Assembly: GCF_900103985.1 (NCBI RefSeq)
Contig: NZ_FNIE01000003.1
Span: forward strand, 310,001 to 374,000
Reading direction: 5' to 3'
From: Actinacidiphila guanduensis
Lineage (GTDB): Bacteria > Actinomycetota > Actinomycetes > Streptomycetales > Streptomycetaceae
Length of the DNA: 64,000 nucleotides
The position numbers and the translations under genes were made by a program. This document shows positions 27,174 through 35,847 of this stretch, in pieces (the stretch's first letter is position 1; the number at the start of each line of letters is the position of its first letter). Under the pieces are notes generated by a model, which worked only from the letters and a program-made list of their open reading frames with translations, made no database searches and was not told where the DNA came from.

Positions 27174-28136
27174 CTAGCGGGTGAGGACCAGTTTGCCGAA
27201 GAGGTCGCCCTTCTCCAGGCGGGTGAAGGCCTCACGGGCCTCGGCGAGGGGATAGGTGGAGTCCACGACCGGGCGGATGCCCGTGGTGGCGCAGAAGGCG
27301 AGGAGGTCCCGGAGTTCGTCCTTCGTGCCCATCGTGGAGCCGACGACCTTCAGTTCGAGGAAGAAGATCCGGGTGAGTTCGGCGGCCGCCGGGTTGGGGC
27401 CGCTCGTGGCGCCGGAGATCACCAAGGTGCCACCCGGGCGCAGGGACTTGACGGAGTGGGACCACGTGGCCGCGCCCACCGTCTCGATCACCGCGTCGAC
27501 GCGCTCGGGCAGCCGCGCCCCCGGCTCGAAGACACGGTGGGCGCCCAACGCGGTGGCCCGCTCGCGCTTCTCGGCGTCCCGGCTGGTCGCGTACACCCGC
27601 AGGCCCGCGGCCTTCGCCAGGACGATCGCGGCGGTGGCGACCCCGCCGCCGGCGCCCTGCACGAGCACGGAGTTCCCGGGCCGCACCCCGGCGTTGGTGA
27701 AGAGCATCCGGTACGCGGTGAGCCAGGCGGTCGGCAGGCAGGCCGCTTCCTCGAAGGACAGCTCCGGCGGCTTGGGCACCAGGTTCCACGTCGGCACCGA
27801 GACCCGCTCGGCGAACGTCCCCTGGTACTTCTCGGTGAGGATGGTGCGCCGCTCGGTCGGCCCGACCCCGTGCCCGCTCAGCCCCACCACCGGGTAGACG
27901 ACCACCTCGTTGCCGTCCGGGTCCACCCCGGCGCCGTCGCAGCCGAGGATCATCGGCAGGCTCTCGGCGCCGAGCCCCACTCCGCGCAGCGACCACAGGT
28001 CGTGGTGGTTCAAGGAGGCGGCCCGCACCTCGACCGTCGTCCACCCCGCCCGTTCCTCGGGCTCCGGCCGCTCGCCGAGTTCCAGCCCGTTCAGCGGTTG
28101 TTCGGGATCGATCCGCCCCGCATAGACAGCAAACAT
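27174..28136 (-). CDS. Zinc-type/quinone oxidoreductase-like MDR protein
   Basis: A 320-residue medium-chain dehydrogenase/reductase. N-terminal GroES-like domain (SLNHHDLWSLRG) and nucleotide-binding domain with VLVQGAGGGVATAAI, an AxxGxxG-like NADPH motif. The structural zinc cysteine cluster is absent and no catalytic Cys/His pair is clear, so it is more like quinone or enoyl reductases. ATG at 28136; the ribosome site is weak. A striking 22-base palindrome lies directly before the start. Confidence 0.88.
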   Translation of the reverse strand: MFAVYAGRIDPEQPLNGLELGERPEPEERAGWTTVEVRAASLNHHDLWSLRGVGLGAESLPMILGCDGAGVDPDGNEVVVYPVVGLSGHGVGPTERRTILTEKYQGTFAERVSVPTWNLVPKPPELSFEEAACLPTAWLTAYRMLFTNAGVRPGNSVLVQGAGGGVATAAIVLAKAAGLRVYATSRDAEKRERATALGAHRVFEPGARLPERVDAVIETVGAATWSHSVKSLRPGGTLVISGATSGPNPAAAELTRIFFLELKVVGSTMGTKDELRDLLAFCATTGIRPVVDSTYPLAEAREAFTRLEKGDLFGKLVLTR

Positions 28137-28151
28137 GCCGCCGACCCTACG

Positions 28152-28173
28152 TTCCCTACCCTCCGGTAGGGAA
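28152..28173. promoter_or_regulatory. Perfect 22-base palindrome, probable operator
   Basis: TTCCCTACC-CTCC-GGTAGGGAA has nine-base perfect arms and sits 16 bases upstream of the MDR start. It resembles sites of HxlR/MarR/TetR-type redox regulators, but no regulator is encoded next to it. Confidence 0.6.
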
Positions 28174-28209
28174 GGACGCCGGGGCCGCCGCACCGCGTCG
28201 GTACGGCGG

Positions 28210-28326
28210 CCCCGATCAGGACCCAGTCAGGACCGTGTCAGGTTCCGATCGGGTTCCGGCCGAGCCCGGTCAGGGCCCGATCAGTACCCGGTCAGGGCCG
28301 GGTCAGCACCCGGTCGGTCCGGGCCT
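28210..28326. repeat. Degenerate CGGTCAGG-type short repeats
   Basis: About 115 bases between the MDR gene and the malic enzyme stop consist of a loose 10-14-base repeat (GGTCAGGGCCCGATCAG and variants). It is probably simple-sequence drift or a decayed repeat family. Confidence 0.5.
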
Positions 28327-28331
28327 GGTCG

Positions 28332-29663
28332 CTACAGCCGGGCCACCCCGTCGGCCCGCGCCGCCGCCGCGACCGCCGCGGTGACGGCCGGTGCGACCCG
28401 CGGGTCGAACGGGGAGGGGATGACCCGGTCGGCGGAGAGTTCGTCGGCGACGACCGCCGCCAGCGCCTCGGCCGCGGCCAGCTTCATGTTCTCGGTGATG
28501 GCCGATGCCCTGACCTGGAGGGCCCCGGCGAAGATCCCCGGGAAGGCCAGCACGTTGTTGATCTGGTTCGGGAAGTCGCTGCGCCCGGTGGCGACCACGG
28601 CGGCGTACTTGTGGGCGACGTCGGGGTGGATCTCCGGCGTCGGGTTGGCCATCGCGAAGACGAAGCTCCCCTCGGCCATCCGGGCGACGGCCGCCTCGGG
28701 GACGGTGCCGCCGGAGACGCCGATGAAGACGTCCGCCCCGGCCAGCGCCGACTCCAGCGAGCCGGTCAGCCCGGCCTTGTTCGTATACGACGCGAGTTCG
28801 CGCTTCACCTCGTTGAGGTCCTCGCGGCCGGAGTGGACGACGCCCTTGCGGTCGGTGACCGCGACGTCGCCGATGCCCGCCTCGACCAGAATGCGGGCGA
28901 TCGCGACCCCGGCCGCGCCCGCGCCCGAGATCACCGCCCGCAGCTCGCCGAGCTTGCGCCCGGTCAGCCGCGCGGCGTTGCGCAGGGCCGCCAGGGTGAC
29001 GACCGCGGTGCCGTGCTGGTCGTCGTGGAAGACCGGGATGTCCAGCGCGTCCTTCAGCCGCCGCTCGATCTCGAAGCAGCGCGGCGCGGAGATGTCCTCC
29101 AGGTTCACCCCGCCGAAGGACGGGGCGAGCCGGACCACGGTCTCCACGATCTCGTCGGTGTCGGTGCAGGCGAGCGCGATCGGCACCGCGTCCACCCCGC
29201 CGAACTGCTTGAAGAGGATCGCCTTGCCCTCCATCACCGGCAGCGACGCCTCCGGGCCGATGTCGCCCAGGCCGAGGACCGCCGTGCCGTCGGTGACGAC
29301 GGCGACCACCTGGGACTTCCAGGTGTAGTCGTGCACGAGTTCGGGACGCTCGGCGATGGCCGTGCAGACCTCCGCCACCCCCGGGGTGTACGCGAGCGAC
29401 AGGTCGGCGGCGTCGCGCACCGGGACGGTGGCGGTCACCTCCAGCTTGCCGCCGCGGTGCAGGGCGAACACCGGCCCGGACACCGCGGAGTCGGCGTCCG
29501 CGCCGGTATCCGCGGTCGAGCCGCCGCCCGTCGCCGGGTTTTTGTGCGTGCTGTGCGTGCCGCTGGCCGCGCTGTTCTCCGTACCGCTGACGGACACGTT
29601 CGCCGAACCGTTCTCGCCGTCGGCCGCCGCACCGGCCAGGGCGTTGACGATCTCCGTTGCCAC
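28332..29663 (-). CDS. NAD(P)-dependent malic enzyme
   Basis: A 443-residue oxidative decarboxylase converting malate to pyruvate. The malic N-domain (SLAYTPGVAEVC, VVTDGTAVLGLGDIG with the catalytic region), metal site EDI and DIPVFHDDQHGTA, and the NAD-binding GAGAAGVAIA are all present. GTG at 29663 with AAAGGGG seven bases before it. Odd feature: residues about 10-65 are a Ser/Thr/Gly/Asn-rich, probably disordered, extension not usual in the family. Links the TCA cycle (kgd nearby) with pyruvate and NADPH supply. Confidence 0.93.
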   Translation of the reverse strand: MATEIVNALAGAAADGENGSANVSVSGTENSAASGTHSTHKNPATGGGSTADTGADADSAVSGPVFALHRGGKLEVTATVPVRDAADLSLAYTPGVAEVCTAIAERPELVHDYTWKSQVVAVVTDGTAVLGLGDIGPEASLPVMEGKAILFKQFGGVDAVPIALACTDTDEIVETVVRLAPSFGGVNLEDISAPRCFEIERRLKDALDIPVFHDDQHGTAVVTLAALRNAARLTGRKLGELRAVISGAGAAGVAIARILVEAGIGDVAVTDRKGVVHSGREDLNEVKRELASYTNKAGLTGSLESALAGADVFIGVSGGTVPEAAVARMAEGSFVFAMANPTPEIHPDVAHKYAAVVATGRSDFPNQINNVLAFPGIFAGALQVRASAITENMKLAAAEALAAVVADELSADRVIPSPFDPRVAPAVTAAVAAAARADGVARL

Positions 29664-30088
29664 TTGTGACCCCTTTGTCGAAGGATGAGGGAATTCTCCC
29701 CCCGCGAGCAGGGGGAGGCGGGCTTCGGCGGGCGCGTCACCACGTAACGAGTGAGAAGCGGTGACGCATTCCACGCCCGGCGTGCCGCACGCGCGCCGAG
29801 GGCCCCGGATGAGGGATGGGGGGACTCGCTCCGCCGGACGTCGACTCCGGTGGCGAGTGGGCTGGTTGGTCCTGAAGTGCCAGCGCGGCTCCGATCGCGG
29901 TCCGGCCCTGGTGTGCCGGCCCGAAGGGAGCCCGGGGATCGCCCGTTATCCGATTTTGACACAACGGGCACCCTGTCTGCCGCTGTCCGGATGGCAAGAT
30001 GCACAGATCACACAGGGTGGCGGTACCCGAAGGTGCGTGCCCTCACCGCCCGCAGGCAACACCCCCGTCTCGCAGGAGGTCCCAAGCG
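29664..30088. other. Divergent intergenic region, malic enzyme / ABC transporter
   Basis: This 425-base region holds no gene I can support. It contains an imperfect hairpin near 29830-29870 (arms around CTCGC and GCGAG) and a TTGACA-like hexamer at 29956 in an AT-richer stretch, which may be part of the ABC transporter promoter, although no good -10 is spaced correctly. Confidence 0.4.
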
Positions 30089-31042
30089 ATGACCGCAGGC
30101 ACCCGCCGGTGTACCACTCCCCCGTCCCGCCTCGCCGCGGTCGCCGCCCTCGCGGTCGCCGGCGCCCTGGTGCTCGCCGGGTGCGGTGACCAGACGAAGA
30201 AGGACGACTCCTCCGGTTCCGCCCCGAGCGGCTCGACCAGCACCTCCTCCGCCCCGCTGTTCTCGAAGCTGCCGGCGAAGTTCCAGCAGTCCAAGGTCAT
30301 CAAGGTCGGCACCGACGCCTCCTACGCTCCGATGGAGCAGACCCAGAACGGCAAGATCGTCGGCATCGACCCCGACATCGCCGACGCCCTGTCCAAGCAG
30401 CTCGGTGTGCGCTTCGAGTTCACCAACGGCACCTTTGACGGCCTGATCACCTCCCTGTACGCCGGCCGCAACGACATCGTCATGTCCGCTATGAGCGACA
30501 CCAAGGACCGCCAGCAGGGCGTGGACGACAAGGGCAAGAAGACCGGCCACGGCGTCGACTTCGTCGACTACTACATGTCCGGTTCCTCGCTGCTGGTGAA
30601 GAAGGGCAACCCGCAGCACGTCAGCACCATGGCCGACCTGTGCGGCAAGACGGTCGCCGTGCAGCGCGGCACCATATACGAGGACGCCTTCAAGACCCAG
30701 CAGAAGGCGTGCGGCTCCAAGAAGCTCACCATCGAGGCGTTCGACACCGACACCGAGGCGCAGACCCGGGTCAAGGCCGGCGGCGCGGTCGCCGACCTCA
30801 ACGACACGCCCGTGGCGGCCTACATCGCCCAGAAGTCCGGCGGCGCCTTCGAGGTGGCCGGCTCGCCCGCCGACGCCGGCCCGTTCGGCATCGCGCTGGA
30901 CAAGAGCAACACCCAGCTGCGGGACGCCCTGAAGGAAGCGCTCGACGCGATCATCGCGGACGGCAGCTACGGCAAGGTGCTGCAGAAGTGGAACGCCTCC
31001 ATCGGTGCCGTGAAGTCCGCGACCATCAACGGCGGCTCCTGA
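30089..31042 (+). CDS. Polar amino acid ABC transporter substrate-binding lipoprotein
   Basis: A 317-residue exported lipoprotein. The lipobox LAGC places the lipid-modified Cys at 32. The mature protein has the SBP_bac_3 fold (VIKVGTDASYAPMEQTQNGKIVGIDPDIADALSKQL; YAGRNDIVMSAMSDT), the family for glutamate, glutamine, arginine or related amino acids. AGGAGGT lies eight bases before the ATG. It is the first gene of a three-gene importer operon (binding protein, permease, ATPase). Exact substrate is not determinable by eye. Confidence 0.93.
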   Translation: MTAGTRRCTTPPSRLAAVAALAVAGALVLAGCGDQTKKDDSSGSAPSGSTSTSSAPLFSKLPAKFQQSKVIKVGTDASYAPMEQTQNGKIVGIDPDIADALSKQLGVRFEFTNGTFDGLITSLYAGRNDIVMSAMSDTKDRQQGVDDKGKKTGHGVDFVDYYMSGSSLLVKKGNPQHVSTMADLCGKTVAVQRGTIYEDAFKTQQKACGSKKLTIEAFDTDTEAQTRVKAGGAVADLNDTPVAAYIAQKSGGAFEVAGSPADAGPFGIALDKSNTQLRDALKEALDAIIADGSYGKVLQKWNASIGAVKSATINGGS

Positions 31043-31043
31043 C

Positions 31044-31988
31044 GTGAGTGGCGTGACGACGGGCGGCCCCGACAGCCCGCCCCGCGACGCCGTCCCCGGC
31101 GGCCAGCCGTACGAGGCGATCCGGGCGGTCCCGGTGCGCCACTACGGACGCTGGGTCGCCGGGCTGGTGGTGCTCGCGCTGCTGGGCTGGCTCGGCTACG
31201 CCTTCTCCCAGGGCAACATCCTCTGGCACACCGTCGGGGACCGGATCTTCGACCACACCGTGCTCCAGGGCGTCTGGCACACCCTGCTCATCTCCATCTG
31301 CAGCATGGCGATGGGCCTGGTGCTCGGCGTGCTCTTCGCGGTGATGCGGCTGTCGCGCAACCCGGTGACAGGCGCGGTGGCCTGGCTCTACATCTGGTTC
31401 TTCCGCGGCACCCCGGTGTACGTGCAGCTGCTGATGTGGTTCAACCTCTCGTTGATCTTCCCCGTGATCAACCTGATGCCGCTCTACAAGAACAACACCG
31501 TCGCCGTCATCACCCCGTTCGTGGCCGCGCTGCTGGGCCTGGGGCTGAACGAGGGCGCGTACATGGCCGAGATCGTCCGGGCCGGCATCCAGTCGGTGGA
31601 CGAGGGTCAGACCGAGGCCGCGCACGCGCTCGGCATGACGAGCGTGCAGACCATGCGCCGGATCGTGCTGCCGCAGGCGATGCGGGTGATCATCCCGCCG
31701 ACCGGCAACGAGTTCATCAACATGCTGAAGACCTCCTCGCTGGTCTCGGTCGTGCAGTACACCGAACTGCTGCGCGCGACCTCGAACATCGGCAGCGACA
31801 CCACCGCGGTGATGGAGCTCTACTTCGTCGCCTCCATCTGGTACCTGGTGCTGACCAGCGTCTTCAGCGTCGGCCAGTTCTACCTGGAGCGCCGCTACGC
31901 CCGCGGCTCGCTGCGCACCCTGCCGCCCACGCCGTGGCAGAAGGTGCGGGCGAGCCTGACCACCGTGCGCCGACCGAAGGTGGCCTGA
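31044..31988 (+). CDS. Amino acid ABC transporter permease
   Basis: A 314-residue inner-membrane permease of the HisM/GltK type. About five transmembrane helices follow a hydrophilic N-terminus. The EAA-loop is conserved ([29 protein letters not shown]), the docking site for the ATPase. The GTG at 31044 comes two bases after the binding-protein stop. A single permease suggests a homodimer. Confidence 0.93.
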   Translation: MSGVTTGGPDSPPRDAVPGGQPYEAIRAVPVRHYGRWVAGLVVLALLGWLGYAFSQGNILWHTVGDRIFDHTVLQGVWHTLLISICSMAMGLVLGVLFAVMRLSRNPVTGAVAWLYIWFFRGTPVYVQLLMWFNLSLIFPVINLMPLYKNNTVAVITPFVAALLGLGLNEGAYMAEIVRAGIQSVDEGQTEAAHALGMTSVQTMRRIVLPQAMRVIIPPTGNEFINMLKTSSLVSVVQYTELLRATSNIGSDTTAVMELYFVASIWYLVLTSVFSVGQFYLERRYARGSLRTLPPTPWQKVRASLTTVRRPKVA

Positions 31989-31993
31989 CCCCG

Positions 31994-32812
31994 ATGAGCA
32001 CACCGAGCACACCGAGCACCGCCGGCCCGGCCAAGGGCACCCCGAGCGGGGTGCAGCCGATGGTGCGGGCCGAGGGGGTGCACAAGTCCTTCGGAGCCGC
32101 GCACATCCTCAAGGGCATCGACCTGGAGGTCGCCCCGCGGGAGGTGTTCTGCCTGATCGGCCCGTCCGGCTCGGGCAAGTCCACCTTCCTGCGCTGCGTG
32201 AACCACCTGGAGCAGATCAACGCCGGCCGGCTGTGGGTGGACGGCGAGCTGGTCGGCTACCGCGAGCACGGCGGGCGGCTGCACGAGCTGCGCGACCGCG
32301 AAGTGGCCGCCAAGCGCCGCGACATCGGCATGGTCTTCCAGCGGTTCAACCTCTTCCCGCACATGACGGCGCTGGAGAACGTCATGGAGGGCCCGGTGAT
32401 GGTCCGCAAGGAGACCAAGGCCGTGGCCCGCGAGCGGGCCGGGCGGCTGCTGGACCGGGTGGGGCTGGCCGACAAGGCGGCCAACTACCCGGCCCAGCTC
32501 TCCGGCGGCCAGCAGCAGCGGGTGGCGATCGCCCGGGCGCTGGCCATGGAGCCCAAGCTGATGCTCTTCGACGAGCCGACCTCCGCGCTCGACCCCGAGC
32601 TGGTCGGCGAGGTGCTGGACGTCATGCGCGGCCTGGCCGAGGACGGCATGACGATGATCGTGGTCACCCACGAGATGGGGTTCGCCCGCGAGGTGGGCGA
32701 CGCGCTGGTCTTCATGGACGACGGCCAGGTCGTCGAGACCGGCCACCCGCGCGAGGTGCTCACCAATCCCCGCCACGACCGCACCAAGGCGTTCCTGTCC
32801 AAGGTGCTGTGA
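31994..32812 (+). CDS. Amino acid ABC transporter ATP-binding protein
   Basis: A 272-residue ATPase. Walker [11 protein letters not shown]-loop [12 protein letters not shown], signature LSGGQQQR, Walker [15 protein letters not shown] and switch His in VVTHEM are intact. A Thr/Pro-rich N-terminal tail (about 1-22) precedes the domain. The ATG at 31994 lies five bases after the permease stop. Powers uptake of the amino acid bound by the lipoprotein of this operon. Confidence 0.95.
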   Translation: MSTPSTPSTAGPAKGTPSGVQPMVRAEGVHKSFGAAHILKGIDLEVAPREVFCLIGPSGSGKSTFLRCVNHLEQINAGRLWVDGELVGYREHGGRLHELRDREVAAKRRDIGMVFQRFNLFPHMTALENVMEGPVMVRKETKAVARERAGRLLDRVGLADKAANYPAQLSGGQQQRVAIARALAMEPKLMLFDEPTSALDPELVGEVLDVMRGLAEDGMTMIVVTHEMGFAREVGDALVFMDDGQVVETGHPREVLTNPRHDRTKAFLSKVL

Positions 32813-32841
32813 GCGGGTGACGTGAGCGCGCGGGGCGCTCC

Positions 32842-32861
32842 GGCGGGCCGCCCGGCCCGCC
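32842..32861. terminator. Hairpin between convergent genes
   Basis: GGCGGGCC-GCCC-GGCCCGCC, an eight-base perfect stem, follows the ABC operon and precedes the stop of the convergent methyltransferase gene by two bases. Confidence 0.7.
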
Positions 32862-32863
32862 CG

Positions 32864-33673
32864 TCAGCGCAGGGCGAGCACCATCGCGTCGGACGGCGAG
32901 GCCCACACCACCCGGGCCTCGCCGAAACCGGCCGCGCGCAGGGCGCGGACGTGCCAGGCGGCCGGCTGGGTGTCCCCCTCGGCGTGCTCGCCGTAGATCC
33001 GGAACCGCTCGGCCGTCGGGCCGGCGAGCACCGGGTCCGCGGCGGCGGCCCGCCACCACTCGCTCCAGTCCGGCGCGCCCTCCCGGCGGGCCCGCTCCAT
33101 GCGGGCGTGCCGCTGGGTGCGCTCTATCCCGTTGATCCGCGGGGTGCCGGGGTCCGGCATGTGGTCGGCGTTGAGGAACACCCCGCCGGGCCGCACCAGG
33201 CCCGCCAGCTGCCCGTAGAGCACCTCAAGCTCCGAGGAGCGCAGCCAGTGCAGGGCGGTGGCGGTGAGCACCGCGTCGTACCCCTGGCGGCCGCCTGCGC
33301 CGTCCTGCCCGCCGCCCGGCAGCGCGGCGGGCCAGTCCGGCGCCTTGAGGTCGGCAGTGGCGAAGGCGGCCCGCGCGTCGCCGGCGAAGGAGCCGCGGGC
33401 GATGGCGAGCAGCGCGGGGTCGAGGTCGACGCCGGTGCTGCGGGCGCCGGGCAGCCGGCGCAGCAGCCGGTCGGTGATACTTCCGGTACCGCAGGCGAGG
33501 TCCAGCACCCTGGGGGTGTCGCCGACCGCGGCCTGGACCATGTCGATCATCACCCGAAAGCGTTCCTCCCGGTCGGGCATGTACCACTCCTGCTGGCGAT
33601 CCCAGCTGCGCTGCCAGGCGGCCCAGTCGGTGCCGGGCCGGCCGTCGGTCGCGGTGCCGGTGTCGGCGGACAC
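32864..33673 (-). CDS. Class I SAM-dependent methyltransferase
   Basis: A 269-residue cytoplasmic methyltransferase. Motif [17 protein letters not shown], motif [12 protein letters not shown] and a later TALHWL segment (as in trans-aconitate methyltransferase-like and UbiE-like enzymes) are clear. The GTG at 33673 is preferred over one at 33691 because GGGAGGGG lies six bases upstream. Substrate unknown. Divergent from the CGNR zinc-finger gene. Confidence 0.85.
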   Translation of the reverse strand: MSADTGTATDGRPGTDWAAWQRSWDRQQEWYMPDREERFRVMIDMVQAAVGDTPRVLDLACGTGSITDRLLRRLPGARSTGVDLDPALLAIARGSFAGDARAAFATADLKAPDWPAALPGGGQDGAGGRQGYDAVLTATALHWLRSSELEVLYGQLAGLVRPGGVFLNADHMPDPGTPRINGIERTQRHARMERARREGAPDWSEWWRAAAADPVLAGPTAERFRIYGEHAEGDTQPAAWHVRALRAAGFGEARVVWASPSDAMVLALR

Positions 33674-33754
33674 GTCGATCCCCTCCCTCACGTAATACCC
33701 TGAAAGCCCATGCAGTCATTACCGAGCGTAGACCGCACGGAGTAAGGACCACAA

Positions 33755-34387
33755 GTGGAACTGGCTTATTACTCGGAGTACGCCGTACGGCTGGTCAACA
33801 CCGAGGAGCCCCGGCGCGGCACGGACTCGCTGACCTCGGTCGACGCCGTACGGGAGCTGACGGGCCCGGCCGGGGGGCCGGCCGGCCGGGTGGTGGACGC
33901 CGACCTGGCGCGGCTGCGGGCGGTCCGCACCCGGCTGCGCGGGATCTTCGAGGCCGCCGACGAGGGCGACGAGGTCAGGGCGGTGGACCTGCTCAACGCG
34001 CTGATGCTGGAGTTCCCGGTGAGCCCGCAGATCTCGGGCCACGACCACGTGAACGCCGAGACCGGCCGGCCCGACTGGCACATGCACCTGGCCGACCACG
34101 CGGCGAACGCGGCGGCCGCGTACTCCGCGAGCGCCTGCATGGGCCTGGCGGTCCAGCTCACCTCATTGGGTGTGGACCGGCTGGGAATCTGCGAGGCGTC
34201 GCCGTGCCGCAACGCCTACGTCGACACATCGACAAACCGCTCGCGCCGGTACTGCTCCGACCGGTGTGCCACGCGTGCGAACGTCGCCGCCTACCGGGCG
34301 CGCAAGCGCCTGGAGAACGAACGGTCCGCCCGCAGCGGCCGCACACAGGAGGTCACCCAGGAGGCGGCTCCCGCGACCGAGCGCTGA
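33755..34387 (+). CDS. CGNR zinc-finger regulator-like protein
   Basis: A 210-residue protein with the ABATE-type N-terminal domain (YSEYAVRLVNTEEP) and a C-terminal CGNR zinc finger: CEASPC...YCSDRCATRANVAAYRARK with four cysteines. Probably a DNA-binding regulator. GTG at 33755. Its last 97 bases overlap, tail to tail, with the 3' end of sodX on the opposite strand. Confidence 0.88.
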   Translation: MELAYYSEYAVRLVNTEEPRRGTDSLTSVDAVRELTGPAGGPAGRVVDADLARLRAVRTRLRGIFEAADEGDEVRAVDLLNALMLEFPVSPQISGHDHVNAETGRPDWHMHLADHAANAAAAYSASACMGLAVQLTSLGVDRLGICEASPCRNAYVDTSTNRSRRYCSDRCATRANVAAYRARKRLENERSARSGRTQEVTQEAAPATER

Positions 34388-34716
34388 AGCTCGCCCGGCG
34401 GCCGGAACCGCCCGCGCGCCCTGGCCACCACCATGTCGTCGGGCACCACGCCGAACTCGCGGCTGTCGTTGGCGACGAACGCGTTGTCGCCGATCACCCA
34501 CCAGCCGCCGTCCCGGCGCTCGACCGCCCGCTTGACGATGAGCAGGTCCTGCTGCAGCGGATGCCGCACCACCACCACATCGCCCTCGCGTACCTGCTCG
34601 GAGCCGCTGCTGACCTTCTGGATCAGCAGCCAGTCCCCGTGCAGCAGCGTGGGTGCCATCGACGGACCAGTGACCTCGACCAGCTGCCACTGCAGCCTGG
34701 TCGCCCGCTCCCGCAT
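34291..34716 (-). CDS. sodX: Nickel-type superoxide dismutase maturation protease
   Basis: A 141-residue signal-peptidase-like (S26/S24) protease encoded divergently from sodN. Ser motif VTGPSMAPTLLHGDWLL and Lys motif LLIVKRAVERRDGGWWVIGDN give the Ser-Lys dyad. It is expected to remove the 14-residue SodN propeptide so that His1 can bind nickel. The ATG at 34716 has AGGAGG eight bases upstream. The 3' end overlaps the convergent CGNR gene, so the two transcripts are antisense to each other there. Confidence 0.9.
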   Translation of the reverse strand: MRERATRLQWQLVEVTGPSMAPTLLHGDWLLIQKVSSGSEQVREGDVVVVRHPLQQDLLIVKRAVERRDGGWWVIGDNAFVANDSREFGVVPDDMVVARARGRFRPPGELQRSVAGAASWVTSCVRPLRADRSFSRRLRAR

Positions 34717-34811
34717 CCCTAAGCCTCCTGGCTCGTTCCTCCACCCCAAGACACCCCAAGGGTGGCACCAGACTTTTGCCCTAAGCCACCTGGGGCACCC
34801 GAGAAAACGAC

Positions 34812-34825
34812 TACTCCAGGGAGTA
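34812..34825. promoter_or_regulatory. Palindrome in sodX-sodN promoter region
   Basis: TACTCC-AG-GGAGTA is a perfect palindrome 38 bases before the sodN start and near TAATGT, a possible -10 (34824-34829). It could be an operator for the divergent pair. Confidence 0.5.
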
Positions 34826-34863
34826 ATGTCGCACCTGAAAGACGATCACGAGGAAGGACAGCC

Positions 34864-35259
34864 ATGTTCACTCGCCTGTTCGCGCCCAAGGTGAAGGTAA
34901 GCGCCCACTGCGACCTGCCCTGTGGTGTGTACGACCCGGCCCAGGCCCGTATCGAGGCCGAGTCCGTGAAGGCGGTCCAGGAGAAGTACCAGGCCAACGA
35001 GGACGCCGACTTCCGCACCCGCGCGGTCCTGATCAAGGAGCAGCGCGCGGAGCTGGCCAAGCACCACGTCTCGGTGCTCTGGAGCGACTACTTCAAGGCC
35101 CCGCACTTCGAGAAGTACCCCCAGCTCCACCAGCTGGTCAACGACACCCTGAAGGCGCTCAGCGCCGCCAAGGCGTCGAACGACCCGGCGACCGGCCAGA
35201 AGGCTCTGGACCTCATCGCCCAGATCGACAAGATCTTCTGGGAGACCAAGCAGTCCTGA
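34864..35259 (+). CDS. sodN: Nickel superoxide dismutase
   Basis: A 131-residue NiSOD precursor. A 14-residue propeptide (MFTRLFAPKVKVSA) is followed by the nickel hook HCDLPCGVYDP: after cleavage His1, Cys2 and Cys6 bind nickel. The rest is the four-helix bundle; the mature length of 117 residues equals the known streptomycete enzyme. Converts superoxide to oxygen and peroxide in the cytoplasm as a hexamer. AAGGA precedes the ATG. In S. coelicolor the 3' end of sodN mRNA yields an antisense RNA to sodF; whether that happens here cannot be judged without sodF. Confidence 0.98.
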   Translation: MFTRLFAPKVKVSAHCDLPCGVYDPAQARIEAESVKAVQEKYQANEDADFRTRAVLIKEQRAELAKHHVSVLWSDYFKAPHFEKYPQLHQLVNDTLKALSAAKASNDPATGQKALDLIAQIDKIFWETKQS

Positions 35260-35263
35260 AGCG

Positions 35264-35283
35264 GTCCTGAGGCAGTTCAGGAC
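35264..35283 (+). other. Small hairpin in sodN 3' UTR
   Basis: GTCCTGA-N6-TCAGGAC, a perfect seven-base stem, starts five bases after the sodN stop and 42 bases before the main terminator. It lies where the s-SodF RNA is processed in S. coelicolor, so it may matter for 3' UTR-derived RNA stability. Confidence 0.5.
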
Positions 35284-35324
35284 ACCGTGCCGCACCATTC
35301 GCGCGGCACACCCGAGGCATCCCG

Positions 35325-35378
35325 ACGGCCCCGCCCGCGCGTCGCCCCCGTTTCCGGGGACGGCGCGGGCGGGGCCGT
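35325..35378. terminator. Very strong bidirectional terminator
   Basis: A perfect 16-base GC stem (35325-35340 with 35363-35378) encloses a second small hairpin. It separates convergent sodN and the thioredoxin gene. Confidence 0.9.
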
Positions 35379-35454
35379 ACGGCATCCGGGGCCTCTCCGG
35401 TCCGGCTGCGGTCCGGCTGCGACCCCGGCGGCCGCCGAGAGGGTCAGGAGCGGC

Positions 35455-35847
35455 TCACAGGTGGGGGGCGAGGTCCTGGAGGAGGCGGCGCTTGGGGCGG
35501 GCGCCCACCAGGGCGTGGACGGGCTCGCCCGCGCGGAAGAGGAGCAGGGTGGGCATGGAGAGGACGCCGTAGGCCGCCTGGGTGGCCGGGTTCGTGTCGA
35601 CGTCGATCCGGACGACGCGCAGGCGGTGGGCCTCCTCGCGGGCGATCTCGGCCAGCGCCGGCGCGATCATCCGGCACGGCGCGCACCAGTCGGCGGTGAA
35701 CTCCACCAGGACCGGCAGACCGCTCGCCAGCACCTGCTCGGCGAAGGTGGCGTCGGTGACGACCGGGACCCCGCCGTGAGCGGTGGCGGCAGAGGTGGCG
35801 GGGATGGCAGGCAGGGCAGGAGTGGCCTCATGGGTGGTCGGGGTCAT
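35455..35847 (-). CDS. Thioredoxin
   Basis: A 130-residue thioredoxin with the active site WCAPC in FTADWCAPCRMIAP and the cis-Pro in LSMPTLLLF. It has a 20-residue Thr/Ala/Pro extension before the fold. The ATG at 35847 lies inside the end of the MerR gene (20-base overlap), which indicates co-transcription and a redox-response role under that regulator. Confidence 0.94.
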   Translation of the reverse strand: MTPTTHEATPALPAIPATSAATAHGGVPVVTDATFAEQVLASGLPVLVEFTADWCAPCRMIAPALAEIAREEAHRLRVVRIDVDTNPATQAAYGVLSMPTLLLFRAGEPVHALVGARPKRRLLQDLAPHL

